The notes beneath the pieces are model-generated. The model ran no database searches. It was not told the origin of the DNA and worked only from the letters and a program-made list of their open reading frames with translations. A program made the position numbers and the translations under genes. Positions 15,224-24,312 of a stretch of 64,000 bases of DNA are shown piece after piece. Positions within the stretch are counted from its first letter, which is position 1. Each line of letters starts with the position of its first letter. Source of the DNA: Mycolicibacterium novocastrense (GTDB taxonomy: Bacteria; Actinomycetota; Actinomycetes; Mycobacteriales; Mycobacteriaceae). The stretch spans positions 372,001 to 436,000 of the forward strand of contig NZ_BCTA01000036.1 in assembly GCF_001570485.1 (NCBI RefSeq), given 5' to 3'.

Positions 15224-17526
15224 GCACGCGGCGCCGGCTGCGCGTCCGGGTCCGCGGAGTGGTTCAGGGGGTCGGCTTCCGCCCCTTCGTGTATACGACG
15301 GCGGCCGGACTGGGGCTGACCGGAAGCGTCCGCAACGACAGCACGGGCGCGCTCATCGACGTCGAGGGTGACGCCGCCGAGGTCGATGCGTTCCTGATTC
15401 GGTTGCGTGACCACCCACCGCCGCTGGCCGTGATCGAAAGTCTTGACGCCGAAGCGCTTACGGTGGCGGGCGGGACGGGTTTTGTCATCGCCGACACCAC
15501 GCGCACCGACGGCGGCCGCACGCTGACCTCACCCGACGTCGCCATGTGCGCCGACTGCGCCGCCGAACAACGCGACCCGCGCAACCGACGCTTCCGTCAT
15601 GCGTTCATCAACTGCACCAACTGCGGTCCGCGCTTCACCATCATCGCCTCGCTCCCCTACGACCGGCACGCCACGACCATGGCGGGCTTCGACATGTGCG
15701 AGGCCTGCGCGCGCGAGTACCACGATCCCGCCGACCGCAGGTTTCACGCCCAGCCCGTCTGCTGCCGCGGCTGCGGCCCGACCATGACCTACCGCGGCCC
15801 CGCGGGCGTGACCATGACGGGCGAATCCGCGCTGCGGCGCGCACGCCGGTTGCTGGCCGACGGCGGCATCCTCGCGGTCAAGGGCATCGGCGGCTATCAC
15901 CTGGCCTGCGACGCCGACAACCAGCACGCGGTCGCCGAGTTGCGTGCCAGAAAGCGCCGCGGCGACAAGCCGTTCGCGGTGATGACACCCGACCTTGCGA
16001 CAGCTCGCGAGCTGGTCGAGATCGATGCGCCGTCGGCGCGGTTGCTGACCGGACCGCAACGCCCCATCGTGTTGATGCCGCGGCGCGGCGACGCCCCGGT
16101 CGCCGATGCCGTCGCACCGCACAACCCGGACCTGGGCGTTCTGCTGGCCTACACCCCGCTGCACACGCTGCTGTTCGGATTGCCGGGCGACGAACCCGGA
16201 CCGACCGCGATGGTGATGACCTCGGGCAACCTTGCCGGCGAGCCGATCTGCTTCACCGATGCCACTGCGCTGGAAAGGCTTTCGCACATCGTCGACGGCT
16301 GGCTCATGTACGACCGCGAAATCCTGGTGCCCTGCGACGACTCCGTGATGCGGGTGATCACCCTTGACGGCGCGGACAAGCCGGCGGAGTTGCCGATCCG
16401 GCGTTCGCGTGGCTACGCGCCGTTGCCCGTCGCGTTGCCGACGCCGGTACCGCCCACGTTGGCGGTCGGCGCCGATCTGAAGAACACCATGGCGGTCGCG
16501 GACGGCCGGTACGCATGGTTGAGTCAGCACATCGGTGACATGGACGATCTGGCGACGTTGTCGGCGTTCGATTCCGCGCAACGCCATCTGCGGGAGCTGA
16601 CATCCGTCGCGCCGCAGGTGCTGGTTGCCGACGCGCATCCGCTGTACCGCTCGACCGAGTGGGCCCGGCGCAACGCGGCGGACCGGCCGGTCAAATTGGT
16701 TCAGCATCATCACGCGCACATCGCCGCGGTGATGGCCGAACACGGCCTCGACGGGTCCACGCAGGTGCTCGGGTTCGCCTTCGACGGAACGGGTTACGGG
16801 CCCGACGGTGCGGTGTGGGGCGGCGAGGTGCTGCTGGCCAATTACAAGGGCTACCAACGGCTCGCGCACCTAAAGTACGTGCCCCTCGCCGGTGGTGACG
16901 TCAGCGTGCTGCGGCCGTACCGGATGGCCCTGGCACACCTGTGGTCGGCGGGGATCGGGTGGGATCCTGAACTGCCCCCGGTTTCGGCCTGCCCGCCCGG
17001 CGAGCGTCAAGCGCTCGCCCGGCAACTCGAGATCGGCCTCGGCTGCGTGCCGACCTCCAGCATGGGTCGGCTGTTCGACGCGGTGTCCTCACTGGTCGGC
17101 GTGCGACACGTCGTCGACTACGAGGCGCAGGCCGCCATCGAGCTGGAGGGCATCTCACGCGGCATCGAACCCGGCGCAGACGCATACACGTTCGCCGTCG
17201 ACGCATCCGACTCGACGGCGGTGGTCGATCCCGCGCCCATACTGCACGCCATCGTCGCCGACCTCCGGGCGAGCATATCGCCCTCCGTCATCGGCGCCCG
17301 GTTCCACCGCGCGGTCGCCGACCTGATCGTCGAGCTTGCATGCATCCACGCCGATTCGTCGCGGCCCGTGGCCCTGTCCGGCGGTGTGTTCCAGAACGCC
17401 CTGCTCCTCGAGTCGACCCTGAACGGCCTACACGCCAGGGGCATCGACGCGATGACCCATCGCACGGTGCCGCCCAACGACGGCGGCATCGCATTGGGCC
17501 AGTTGCTGGTGGGGAACGCATCATGA
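15220..17526 (+). CDS. hypF: Carbamoyltransferase HypF
   Basis: Makes the thiocarbamate precursor of the cyanide ligands on HypE, 768 residues. Domain order: acylphosphatase (VRGVVQGVGFRPFVY, residues about 5-90), two zinc fingers (CADCAAEQRDP...CTNCGP and CEACAREYHDP...CCRGCGP, about 105-190), YrdC-like domain (about 200-385), and a Kae1-like C-terminal domain with HHHAHIAAVMAEHG and a terminal ALSGGVFQNALL. Length is normal for the family. It is joined by four-base overlaps to hypC and to the following gene. Confidence 0.95.
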   Translation: MSTRRRLRVRVRGVVQGVGFRPFVYTTAAGLGLTGSVRNDSTGALIDVEGDAAEVDAFLIRLRDHPPPLAVIESLDAEALTVAGGTGFVIADTTRTDGGRTLTSPDVAMCADCAAEQRDPRNRRFRHAFINCTNCGPRFTIIASLPYDRHATTMAGFDMCEACAREYHDPADRRFHAQPVCCRGCGPTMTYRGPAGVTMTGESALRRARRLLADGGILAVKGIGGYHLACDADNQHAVAELRARKRRGDKPFAVMTPDLATARELVEIDAPSARLLTGPQRPIVLMPRRGDAPVADAVAPHNPDLGVLLAYTPLHTLLFGLPGDEPGPTAMVMTSGNLAGEPICFTDATALERLSHIVDGWLMYDREILVPCDDSVMRVITLDGADKPAELPIRRSRGYAPLPVALPTPVPPTLAVGADLKNTMAVADGRYAWLSQHIGDMDDLATLSAFDSAQRHLRELTSVAPQVLVADAHPLYRSTEWARRNAADRPVKLVQHHHAHIAAVMAEHGLDGSTQVLGFAFDGTGYGPDGAVWGGEVLLANYKGYQRLAHLKYVPLAGGDVSVLRPYRMALAHLWSAGIGWDPELPPVSACPPGERQALARQLEIGLGCVPTSSMGRLFDAVSSLVGVRHVVDYEAQAAIELEGISRGIEPGADAYTFAVDASDSTAVVDPAPILHAIVADLRASISPSVIGARFHRAVADLIVELACIHADSSRPVALSGGVFQNALLLESTLNGLHARGIDAMTHRTVPPNDGGIALGQLLVGNAS

Positions 17527-18242
17527 ACGACAGGGACGGTTCCACGTTGTTCGGCCGCTATGCCTACCCACCGAACGAGCTAGGCTACTGCGGGCCGGCG
17601 GACTGCGGTGGCGCCTCCGGGCTCGCCTCGCACGCCCGCGAATTCGACGGTGCCTGGCCGTATCTGACCGCCATCGCCGAGGCCGTCGGGGCATCCGACG
17701 CGATGGCCGACGAGGTCATTGGCAGTTACTGGATCGGCGGTCCGGCGCTGTCCAAGGTGGATCCCGATCACCTGCTGGCGCGGTTGCGCGCGTCGTTCAC
17801 CGGTCAGGTCACCGGGATGCTCGGCACAGTGCCCGCCACCTCCGATGTCCTGGCACACCACAGCTTTCACGTCTTCGTCGTCTACCCCTGGGTGAAGTTC
17901 CTCGGGCGCGACGCCGACACCGCCGTGGGTGTCATGCAGGCCTGCCGCATCCGGTGGGGCACCGTCACGTCCGTGACCGGCGACCGGGCGGAGATCGCGT
18001 CGCGGCCCCTGCAATACGAGGATGGTCGCCTGATGCTGGGCGATTCCCGCACCGAGCGGATCTCGTGGAAGCGGGGCGAGGTATCACTTGCGCCCGTTCC
18101 GCAACCCGGCGCGGTCGTCTCCGCCCACTGGAACTGGATCTGCGGGACACTGACCGAGGAGGAGGCCGCCGACCTCGAAGTGGCCACGCAGACGACGCTC
18201 GACCTTGTCAACTCCGTCCTCGGACAGGGAGTATCGCCATGA
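17523..18242 (+). CDS. Hydrogenase-cluster protein (DUF6390-like)
   Basis: 239 residues. The ATG at 17523 overlaps the hypF stop. The N-terminus reads FGRYAYPPNELGYCGPADC, with two close cysteines, followed by a mostly helical body. The segments HHSFHVFVVYPWVKFL and HWNWICGTLTEEEAADLE suggest a His/Cys-containing site. I recall DUF6390 for this type. Function is unknown; its position between HypF and the SIS-HypC fusion suggests a role in cofactor assembly. Confidence 0.65.
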   Translation: MNDRDGSTLFGRYAYPPNELGYCGPADCGGASGLASHAREFDGAWPYLTAIAEAVGASDAMADEVIGSYWIGGPALSKVDPDHLLARLRASFTGQVTGMLGTVPATSDVLAHHSFHVFVVYPWVKFLGRDADTAVGVMQACRIRWGTVTSVTGDRAEIASRPLQYEDGRLMLGDSRTERISWKRGEVSLAPVPQPGAVVSAHWNWICGTLTEEEAADLEVATQTTLDLVNSVLGQGVSP

Positions 18243-18964
18243 CGACCGCACAACGCCCGTATGTCGGGGAGGAACTGTCAGCCGACCTCGCCGCCGCCGC
18301 CCTGGATTTGGCTCGCCGGTTCAACGATGGCGCAACCCTGTGGGTGATCTCGCCGCAGTGGGAGCCGCACGCCCATCACATCGCCGTCGAGTTCGTGCAT
18401 CCGGTGATCGTGGGCAAGCGGGCACTTCCCTCGGTAGCCCTCGTCGAACCGGACCCCGTCGCGCAGGCGCGGGTGGCCAGCCGGCCCGGCGATCTCCTGA
18501 TCGCGGTGGCCTCCGCGAACGAACCGTCGGTCGTCGACGCGATGCGGCGCGCCCGCGCGTGGGGCGTCCTGACGCTGTGGATCGGGTCCGGACCGCGTCC
18601 ACCGGCGGGAGCGGCGAACCACATCCTCTGGATCGACATCGAGGACCCGATGGTGCCGGCCACCGGAGCGTTTGTGCTGCTGTATCACCTGCTATGGGAG
18701 CTCACCCATGTCTGCTTCGAGCATCCGGGACTGCTCAAACCCGCAGAGCCCGCCGCGGTCTGCGTGACGTGCAGCGACGAGGGGCGACTCGGTGAGGTGC
18801 TCGCGCCTCCGCTCGATGCGACCAGCTCGGCGCTGGTACGCACCGCCGACGGTGAGGAGTGGGTCGACGTGACACTGGTCGGTGATGTCGCGGTCGACGA
18901 CCTCGTTTTGCTGCATGCCGGCGCGGCCATTTCGCGCGTCGAGCCCGAGGAGGTGCGCCGATGA
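18239..18964 (+). CDS. SIS-like domain fused to a HypC-like domain
   Basis: 241 residues. Residues about 15-160 resemble a sugar-isomerase (SIS) fold (LLIAVASANEPSVVDAMRRARAWGVLTLWIG). From about residue 174 the protein turns into a HypC-like barrel, starting VCVTCSDEGRLGEVL and ending with DDLVLLHAGAAISRVEPEE. The Cys175-x-x-Cys178 pair lies where free HypC has its N-terminal Cys. The ATG at 18239 overlaps the preceding gene. A second SIS gene follows immediately. A sugar-phosphate role or a purely structural one are both possible. Confidence 0.75.
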   Translation: MTTAQRPYVGEELSADLAAAALDLARRFNDGATLWVISPQWEPHAHHIAVEFVHPVIVGKRALPSVALVEPDPVAQARVASRPGDLLIAVASANEPSVVDAMRRARAWGVLTLWIGSGPRPPAGAANHILWIDIEDPMVPATGAFVLLYHLLWELTHVCFEHPGLLKPAEPAAVCVTCSDEGRLGEVLAPPLDATSSALVRTADGEEWVDVTLVGDVAVDDLVLLHAGAAISRVEPEEVRR

Positions 18965-19647
18965 CCGACTCCGATGCCACCGGTTTCCTGTACCCGTTCA
19001 TCGAGTCCGAGGAGACCGACGCCGCGAGCCTGCTCGACGATCTCGCGGCCTCGGCCCGCGCTAAGGCGGCCGAAAGCGCTCGGCTGCAACGAGATTCGCT
19101 CGAAGAGTACGGTGACGCGTTGACCGCGGCCGGCTCGCAGATGGCCGAGCGATTTCGCCGCGGCGGGCGGTTGTACACCTTCGGCAACGGCGGAAGTTCC
19201 ACCGACGCCGCAACGTTGGCCTCGCTGTTCAGCCGGCCGGCGCGCGGACGGCCGGTCGCCGCATGGTCTTTGGCCGCCGACAACGCGGTGGTGACCGCGC
19301 TCGGCAACGACGTCGGGTTCGAGCTGATTTTCAAACGCCAGATCATCGCCCACGCCCGCGACCGCGACGTCGCGGTCGCGCTGTCCACGTCCGGCAACTC
19401 CGACGACCTGATGACCGCGATCACCGAGGCCAAGCGTCGCGGCCTGCTGACCGTGGGCTTCTCCGGACACGACGGCGGGCGGATGGCGGCCGCCGACGAC
19501 CTCGACTTCTGTTTCACCGTCCACTCACAGAGCATCCACCGCATCCAGGAGAGCCACGCAATGCTCGGCTACCGGCTCTGGTCGGTGGTCCAAGAACAGC
19601 TGCACACCAACTCGGCCCGCGCACTGAACGGAGCACATTCCACATGA
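18961..19647 (+). CDS. SIS-domain protein (GmhA/DiaA-like phosphoheptose isomerase family)
   Basis: 228 residues. The SIS fold is visible as RLYTFGNGGSSTDAATLASLF and VAVALSTSGNSDDLMTAITEAKRRGL, with the N-terminal helices typical of the GmhA/DiaA branch. The C-terminal SIHRIQESHAMLGYRLW contributes the family's dimer helix. Actinobacteria of this type do not make the LPS heptoses used by GmhA, and the gene sits inside a hydrogenase operon with four-base overlaps on both sides. The substrate is unknown; a link to maturation is inferred. Confidence 0.8.
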   Translation: MTDSDATGFLYPFIESEETDAASLLDDLAASARAKAAESARLQRDSLEEYGDALTAAGSQMAERFRRGGRLYTFGNGGSSTDAATLASLFSRPARGRPVAAWSLAADNAVVTALGNDVGFELIFKRQIIAHARDRDVAVALSTSGNSDDLMTAITEAKRRGLLTVGFSGHDGGRMAAADDLDFCFTVHSQSIHRIQESHAMLGYRLWSVVQEQLHTNSARALNGAHST

Positions 19648-20738
19648 CACGAGCTGCGAGCGCGTCCGAACGCGAAGACCGTGTGCTGGAACGGATCGAC
19701 AAGTTCCGCCAGCGACGACCGCGGCTGCTCGACGACGTGGTGACGCTCGCGCACGGCGCGGGCGGCAAGTCGTCGGCCGCGCTCGTCGACGCGGTGTTCC
19801 TCGAGGCATTCCGCAACGACGAACTCGAACAACTCGGTGACGCGGCGGCCGTGCGGATGCCGTCGGGCGAACGGCTGGCCTTCTCCACCGACTCCTTCGT
19901 GGTGTCGCCGCGGCGCTTCCCCGGCGGCTCCATCGGCCACGTCGCGGTCCATGGCACGATCAACGACCTGGCCGTCTCCGGCGCCCGCCCCCAGTGGCTC
20001 TCGGCGGCGTTCGTGATCGAGGAGGGCTTCGCGATCGCCGAGCTGCGCGAAATCGTCGCGAACATGGGCGAAGCCGCGTCGAACGCGGGGGTGCAGATCG
20101 TCACCGGCGACACGAAGGTCGTCGGCAAGGGGGCCGCCGACGGTCTCTACATCTGCACCGCGGGCGTGGGATTGATTCCCGAGGGCCGGCGCCTGTCCCG
20201 TGACAGCGTCCAGCCCGGCGACAAAGTCGTGCTGTCCGGCACGGTCGGCGAGCACGGGATGGCCGTCATGCTGGCGCGCGGCGACCTGGCCATCGACGCC
20301 GACATCGCCTCGGACACCGCGCCGGTACACGAACTCGCCGAGCTTCTCCTGACCGCGGCGCCGTCCACCCGGTGGATGCGCGATGCAACCCGCGGCGGCG
20401 TGGGCACGGTGGCCAACGAACTCGTCAAGGACGCGCCGTTCGCGATGATCCTCGACGAGGAGAAGCTGCCCGTCCTGCCGCAAGTGCTCGGGGCGTGCGA
20501 CATGCTCGGCATCGACCCGCTCTATGTGGCGAACGAAGGCAAGTTCGTCGCCGTGGTGCCCGCCGGCGAAGCCGATGCGGCGGTGGCCGCGTTGCGCGGC
20601 CATCCGCAGGGCACGCGGGCTGCGGTGGTCGGCGAGATCGTCCCCGAACCCCACGGAATCGTCGCGCTACGAACGTCGTTCGGCGGCAGCCGAATCGTCG
20701 ACATGCTCGTCGGCGACCCCCTGCCACGGATCTGTTGA
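19644..20738 (+). CDS. hypE: Hydrogenase maturation protein HypE
   Basis: Dehydrates the carbamoyl group on its C-terminal cysteine to a thiocyanate for cyanide transfer to iron. 364 residues from the ATG at 19644. PurM/AIR synthetase-type features are LAHGAGGKSS, FSTDSFVVSPRRFPGG, VTGDTKVVGKGAADG and DATRGGVGTVANEL. The chain ends PRIC with the essential terminal cysteine. The start overlaps the preceding SIS gene by four bases; the gap to the second hypC is 11 bases with GAGAGGAGAG as ribosome site. Confidence 0.95.
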   Translation: MTRAASASEREDRVLERIDKFRQRRPRLLDDVVTLAHGAGGKSSAALVDAVFLEAFRNDELEQLGDAAAVRMPSGERLAFSTDSFVVSPRRFPGGSIGHVAVHGTINDLAVSGARPQWLSAAFVIEEGFAIAELREIVANMGEAASNAGVQIVTGDTKVVGKGAADGLYICTAGVGLIPEGRRLSRDSVQPGDKVVLSGTVGEHGMAVMLARGDLAIDADIASDTAPVHELAELLLTAAPSTRWMRDATRGGVGTVANELVKDAPFAMILDEEKLPVLPQVLGACDMLGIDPLYVANEGKFVAVVPAGEADAAVAALRGHPQGTRAAVVGEIVPEPHGIVALRTSFGGSRIVDMLVGDPLPRIC

Positions 20739-20749
20739 GAGGAGAGCAC

Positions 20750-21022
20750 ATGTGCCTCGGTATCCCCGGTCAGGTGGTCGACATCGTCGACGCCAAACAG
20801 TCGCTGGCCAAGGTCGACGTCAACGGCGTACGCAGAATCATCAGCGTTCGACTGCTGGCCGACGACAACCTGCAGGTCGGTGACTGGGTCCTGGTGCACG
20901 TCGGGTTCGCGATGGCCAAGATCGACGAACGCGAGGCGAAGCTCACTCTCGACCAGGTGCAGAAGATGGGCGCCGACTACGCCGCCGAGATCGAAGCGTT
21001 CAACTCGACCGAAATCGCTTGA
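20750..21022 (+). CDS. hypC: Hydrogenase assembly chaperone HypC, second copy
   Basis: 90 residues beginning MCLGIPGQVVDIV, with VGDWVLVHVGFAMAKID. Cys2 is the iron-fragment ligand. It lies ten bases before hypD, the usual partner arrangement, so this copy is the better candidate for the HypCD complex; the other copy next to the endopeptidase may act on the large subunit. Division of labour is inferred. Confidence 0.93.
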   Translation: MCLGIPGQVVDIVDAKQSLAKVDVNGVRRIISVRLLADDNLQVGDWVLVHVGFAMAKIDEREAKLTLDQVQKMGADYAAEIEAFNSTEIA

Positions 21023-21032
21023 GAGGCAAGTC

Positions 21033-22157
21033 ATGAGATTCGTCGACGAATTCCGCGACCCGGCCGCCGCACGCGCGCTGGTCAGATCCATCACCGACCT
21101 CGCCGGTGACGACGAGTTCAAGTTCATGGAGGTGTGCGGCGGCCACACCCACACCATCTACCGCCACGGCATCGAGCATCTGCTGCCGGAGACGGTCGAG
21201 CTGGTGCACGGGCCCGGATGCCCAGTGTGCGTCATCCCGATGGGACGCGTCGACGACGCGATGTGGCTGGCCGAACAAACGGACGTCATCTTCACGACGT
21301 TCGGCGACATGATGCGAGTGCCGGGATCGCGGGGCAACCTCATCGAGGCGAAGGCCCGCGGCGCCGATGTGCGCTTCGTGTACTCACCGCTGGACGCGCT
21401 CAAGATCGCGCTCGACAACCCCGACAAGCGAGTCGTGTTCTTCGCCGTGGGCTTCGAGACCACTGCACCGTCCACCGCCGTGACGCTCGTGCGTGCAAAA
21501 GCGTTGGGCGTGGGTAACTTCAGCGTCTTCTGTAACCACGTTACGATCGTTCCACCGATCAAGGCGATCCTGGAGTCTCCCGACCTGCGTCTGTCCGGAT
21601 TCCTCGGGCCCGGACACGTCTCGACGGTGGTGGGGTTGCGCCCGTACCGGTTCGTCCCCGACGTGTACGGAAAACCCATGGTGGTGGCTGGGTTCGAACC
21701 GCTCGACATCCTCGCGTCGGTGCACATGCTGTTGCAGCAGATCCGCGACGGCCGCTGCGAGGTCGAGAACCAGTACACGCGGGTGGTGCGTCCCGAAGGC
21801 AACACCCAGGCGCTCAAACTGATGGCGCAGACGTTCGAGCTGCGACCGCATTTCGAGTGGCGGGGGCTGGGTTTCATCTCGCAGAGCGCGCTGCGGCTCC
21901 ACCCCGACTACGCCGACTTCGACGCCGAACGCACCTTCGCCATGCCGGGTGTGCGCGTGGCCGACCCGAAGGCGTGCCAGTGCGGCGAGGTACTCAAAGG
22001 CGTCATCAAACCGTGGGAGTGCAAGGTTTTCGGGACCGCGTGCACGCCGGAGACACCGATCGGGACGTGCATGGTGTCCCCCGAGGGCGCCTGCGCGGCC
22101 TACTACAACTTCGGCCGGTTGCACCGGGAGACAGCGCTGGTGCTGGGGCGGCGCTGA
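21033..22157 (+). CDS. hypD: Hydrogenase maturation protein HypD
   Basis: Iron-sulfur protein that builds the Fe(CN)2CO unit with HypC and HypE, 374 residues. Conserved segments are FMEVCGGHTHTIYRHG, HGPGCPVCV, TTFGDMMRVPGS, FFAVGFETTAPSTA and the C-terminal cysteine cluster (CQCGEVLKG, WECKVFGTAC, GTCMVSPEGACAAYY). The ATG at 21033 has GAGAGGC upstream. It is the last gene of the block and is followed by a long inverted repeat. Confidence 0.95.
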   Translation: MRFVDEFRDPAAARALVRSITDLAGDDEFKFMEVCGGHTHTIYRHGIEHLLPETVELVHGPGCPVCVIPMGRVDDAMWLAEQTDVIFTTFGDMMRVPGSRGNLIEAKARGADVRFVYSPLDALKIALDNPDKRVVFFAVGFETTAPSTAVTLVRAKALGVGNFSVFCNHVTIVPPIKAILESPDLRLSGFLGPGHVSTVVGLRPYRFVPDVYGKPMVVAGFEPLDILASVHMLLQQIRDGRCEVENQYTRVVRPEGNTQALKLMAQTFELRPHFEWRGLGFISQSALRLHPDYADFDAERTFAMPGVRVADPKACQCGEVLKGVIKPWECKVFGTACTPETPIGTCMVSPEGACAAYYNFGRLHRETALVLGRR

Positions 22158-22172
22158 CTGCGCAGCGCCAAG

Positions 22173-22219
22173 CGCACGCCTGTTGTGCGTTCCCGAGTCA
22201 GGTCGTGAACAGGCGTGCG
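22173..22219 (+). terminator. Inverted repeat after the hydrogenase operon
   Basis: CGCACGCCTGTT at 22173-22184 is exactly inverted as AACAGGCGTGCG at 22208-22219, with a 23-base loop. It begins 16 bases after hypD and no T-run follows. It probably terminates or stabilises the hydrogenase transcript, and it also lies downstream of the opposing small gene. Confidence 0.5.
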
Positions 22220-22257
22220 GTGGGCGCACTTCTAGGTCAGCCGGCCCGGACGGGACG

Positions 22258-22506
22258 TCAGCAGTTTCTCCTGGTGATGTTCTGCTGGGCCGCCCGATAC
22301 ACCGACATCCAGTACCTGGCATTCTCCGAATCCCCTTCGCGCTCGTAATGGTCGGCGTTCATCAACGCGTTGTAGGCGGCGTTGGTGATCGCAGCGCATG
22401 TGCCGTCGCGCGGCTTAGCCTCCGCCACCTCGGCGCCGATGCCGGCCAGCGCACCTGCCACAGCGACTCCAGCGATCGTCCTTGCCCCAAACACACGGAT
22501 TTTCAT
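22258..22506 (-). CDS. Small exported protein of unknown function
   Basis: 82 residues. A good ribosome site (GAAAGGAAA) precedes the ATG at 22506. The N-terminus is a Sec signal peptide (MKIRVFG, a hydrophobic stretch, cleavage near AEAKP), leaving a mature domain of about 52 residues with two cysteines, one near its start and one at the very C-terminus (TRRNC), which could form a disulfide. The mature part is helical and polar. I do not recognise the family. Confidence 0.65.
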   Translation of the reverse strand: MKIRVFGARTIAGVAVAGALAGIGAEVAEAKPRDGTCAAITNAAYNALMNADHYEREGDSENARYWMSVYRAAQQNITRRNC

Positions 22507-22893
22507 GGTTTTCCTTTCGTAGTACGTGAGCGGGGTATTCCCGCGTGCTCAGAAAGGTACGAGTGGCCACACGGTGCGCGCATCGCTCGGCGCGGCCATC
22601 TTCCACGGATGGCCCATTTCGGCTATCTCGCAAGAGTCCGAGACGCGGCTTCGGCTCAAGAGGCGCCTTGGATAGGGACACGCCCGAACGATGGCGAACG
22701 AACCGCCTCCGCGGTGAAACCCGTCGCGGATGCACAACCCAGGGACCGGACGCCGAGTGAGACTCCGGGCGGAACTACGGCATCTCCGGCCGAACAACAA
22801 CCTGCGTCGCAAATGCCGGCGACGGCGACGACGACCGGGTGGGCCCGTCACACACGGCGGGCGCCGGTCGCGCCGAGGACAAACGCCGGCCCT
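22507..22893. other. Intergenic stretch without a supported gene
   Basis: About 390 bases between two leftward genes. Short open frames exist on both strands but none has a convincing ribosome site, signal or family pattern. The part nearest 22506 presumably holds the promoter of the exported-protein gene. No repeat or RNA structure was recognised. Confidence 0.5.
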
Positions 22894-23088
22894 TCACCAC
22901 TGATCGCGCGGGACGTCGAAGTCCGAGCACAGTGCGCGCCACACGTCGCGCGGTTCGACGCCGTCCTCGATGGCCTGCTCGGCGGTGCGCCCATCCAACC
23001 CGCTCAGGACGTGGTCGACGAGCAGGGACGAGCCGCGCACGGGGCCGAACTGTTCCTCGACGAGCTGATGAAATTCCGTCAAGCGCAC
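22894..23088 (-). CDS. DUF3046 family protein
   Basis: 64 residues, the normal size of this actinobacterial family. Typical features are MRLTEFHQLVEEQFG, the SLLVDHVLSGLDGRTAEQAI core, and the end DVWRALCSDFDVP. Orthologues normally sit immediately beside recA in mycobacteria; here the hydrogenase block separates them. Function is unknown. Confidence 0.88.
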   Translation of the reverse strand: MRLTEFHQLVEEQFGPVRGSSLLVDHVLSGLDGRTAEQAIEDGVEPRDVWRALCSDFDVPRDQW

Positions 23089-23097
23089 GAGCCCAAA

Positions 23098-24270
23098 CTA
23101 CGCTGTGGCCCTCAGCGCTTCATGGCACACCCGTACCGGATCATCGACGTCGGCGACCGTCGCCCCGGCCCGCCGCGCGGCCTCACGGTAGCCAGGAGTG
23201 CTCAACACCTCGCGCACCGCCTGCGCCAACCCATCCCGAGTGAGAGGACGCACCAACTGTGCACTCCCCTGGCGCACAACACGATTGGCGATCTCCCATT
23301 GGTCCCCGCCGCCCGGCACGATCACCATCGGCACACCGGCCAGCAGCGCCTTGGCGACTGTCCCGTGTCCACCGCCGCAGATCAGCACGTCCGCCTCGGC
23401 CAGCAGCTCGTCCTGACGGCCGAGCCCGACCACGGCCCACGGCGGCACCTCGCGATCGGGCCCTTCGAGCCGCGACACCACCACCCGCGCACCGGCGGGC
23501 AGGACGTCGCCGGGCACCAACACGTCCAGCGCCAGGTCGGTGAGTCCACCCGCACCCGTTGTCGCCGTCGACGGGGCAACCGCCACGACCGGGCCGTCAC
23601 CGGCGGGCAGCGTCAGCACCGCAGTCGTCGGCTCGTAGTGCAAAGGGCCGACGACGACGGCCTCGGCCGGCCAGTCCGGTCGCGGCACCTCCAGGGCGGG
23701 CAGGGTCGCGATGAGACGTCGCAGCGGTCCCGGATCCTCGGCGGGCAGGCCGATCCCGACGCGGGCCGCGGATCGCTGCCGGAGCCCGGCGCGCCACGAC
23801 CGCGCACTGAGTGCGCGCAGCGCCGCGTCGCGCAGCCGCCCCCGCACACCCGTTCCGGCCGCCAGCCCGCTGCCGATCGGGGGCAGGCCCTTCGACGGCC
23901 GGTACAGCGGGTGGGTGTTCAGCTCGACCCAGGGCACGCCCAGCAGGTCGGCGGCCAGCCCGCCGCACGCGGTGATCGAATCGGAGACCACCAGATCAGG
24001 TTCGAGTGCGGCGATCCGATCCCTGTTGAGCACCGCCATCCGGGCCGCCCGTTGGTGGATCTTGGCGCCCGCGTCGGCGTCGTCGTCGGCGGCCGTGGGA
24101 TTCAGACCGTCCAGTTCGCAGGCCTCGATGCCCTCTCCACGTGCCGTGTCGAGCCATCGGGTCCCGGTCAGCAACGTCGGCGAATCCCCGTTGGCCAGAA
24201 AACGAAGACACAGTGCGATCGCCGGGAAGGCATGCCCCGGATCGGGGCCGGCAACAACTGCGACGCGCAT
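23098..24270 (-). CDS. MGT-type glycosyltransferase
   Basis: 390 residues, GT-B fold of the macrolide/UGT-like branch. The N-terminal domain begins MRVAVVAGPDPGHAFPAIAL. The C-terminal nucleotide-sugar segment is DVLICGGGHGTVAKALLAGV followed by VIVPGGGDQWEIANRV. The acceptor is unknown. It is nine bases upstream of the DUF3046 gene, with which it likely forms an operon, as their orthologues do next to recA. Confidence 0.82.
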   Translation of the reverse strand: MRVAVVAGPDPGHAFPAIALCLRFLANGDSPTLLTGTRWLDTARGEGIEACELDGLNPTAADDDADAGAKIHQRAARMAVLNRDRIAALEPDLVVSDSITACGGLAADLLGVPWVELNTHPLYRPSKGLPPIGSGLAAGTGVRGRLRDAALRALSARSWRAGLRQRSAARVGIGLPAEDPGPLRRLIATLPALEVPRPDWPAEAVVVGPLHYEPTTAVLTLPAGDGPVVAVAPSTATTGAGGLTDLALDVLVPGDVLPAGARVVVSRLEGPDREVPPWAVVGLGRQDELLAEADVLICGGGHGTVAKALLAGVPMVIVPGGGDQWEIANRVVRQGSAQLVRPLTRDGLAQAVREVLSTPGYREAARRAGATVADVDDPVRVCHEALRATA

Positions 24271-24312
24271 TGGGCTACCGTGCCACAGCGCTGCGGCACT
24301 ACGCTTGCGCCC

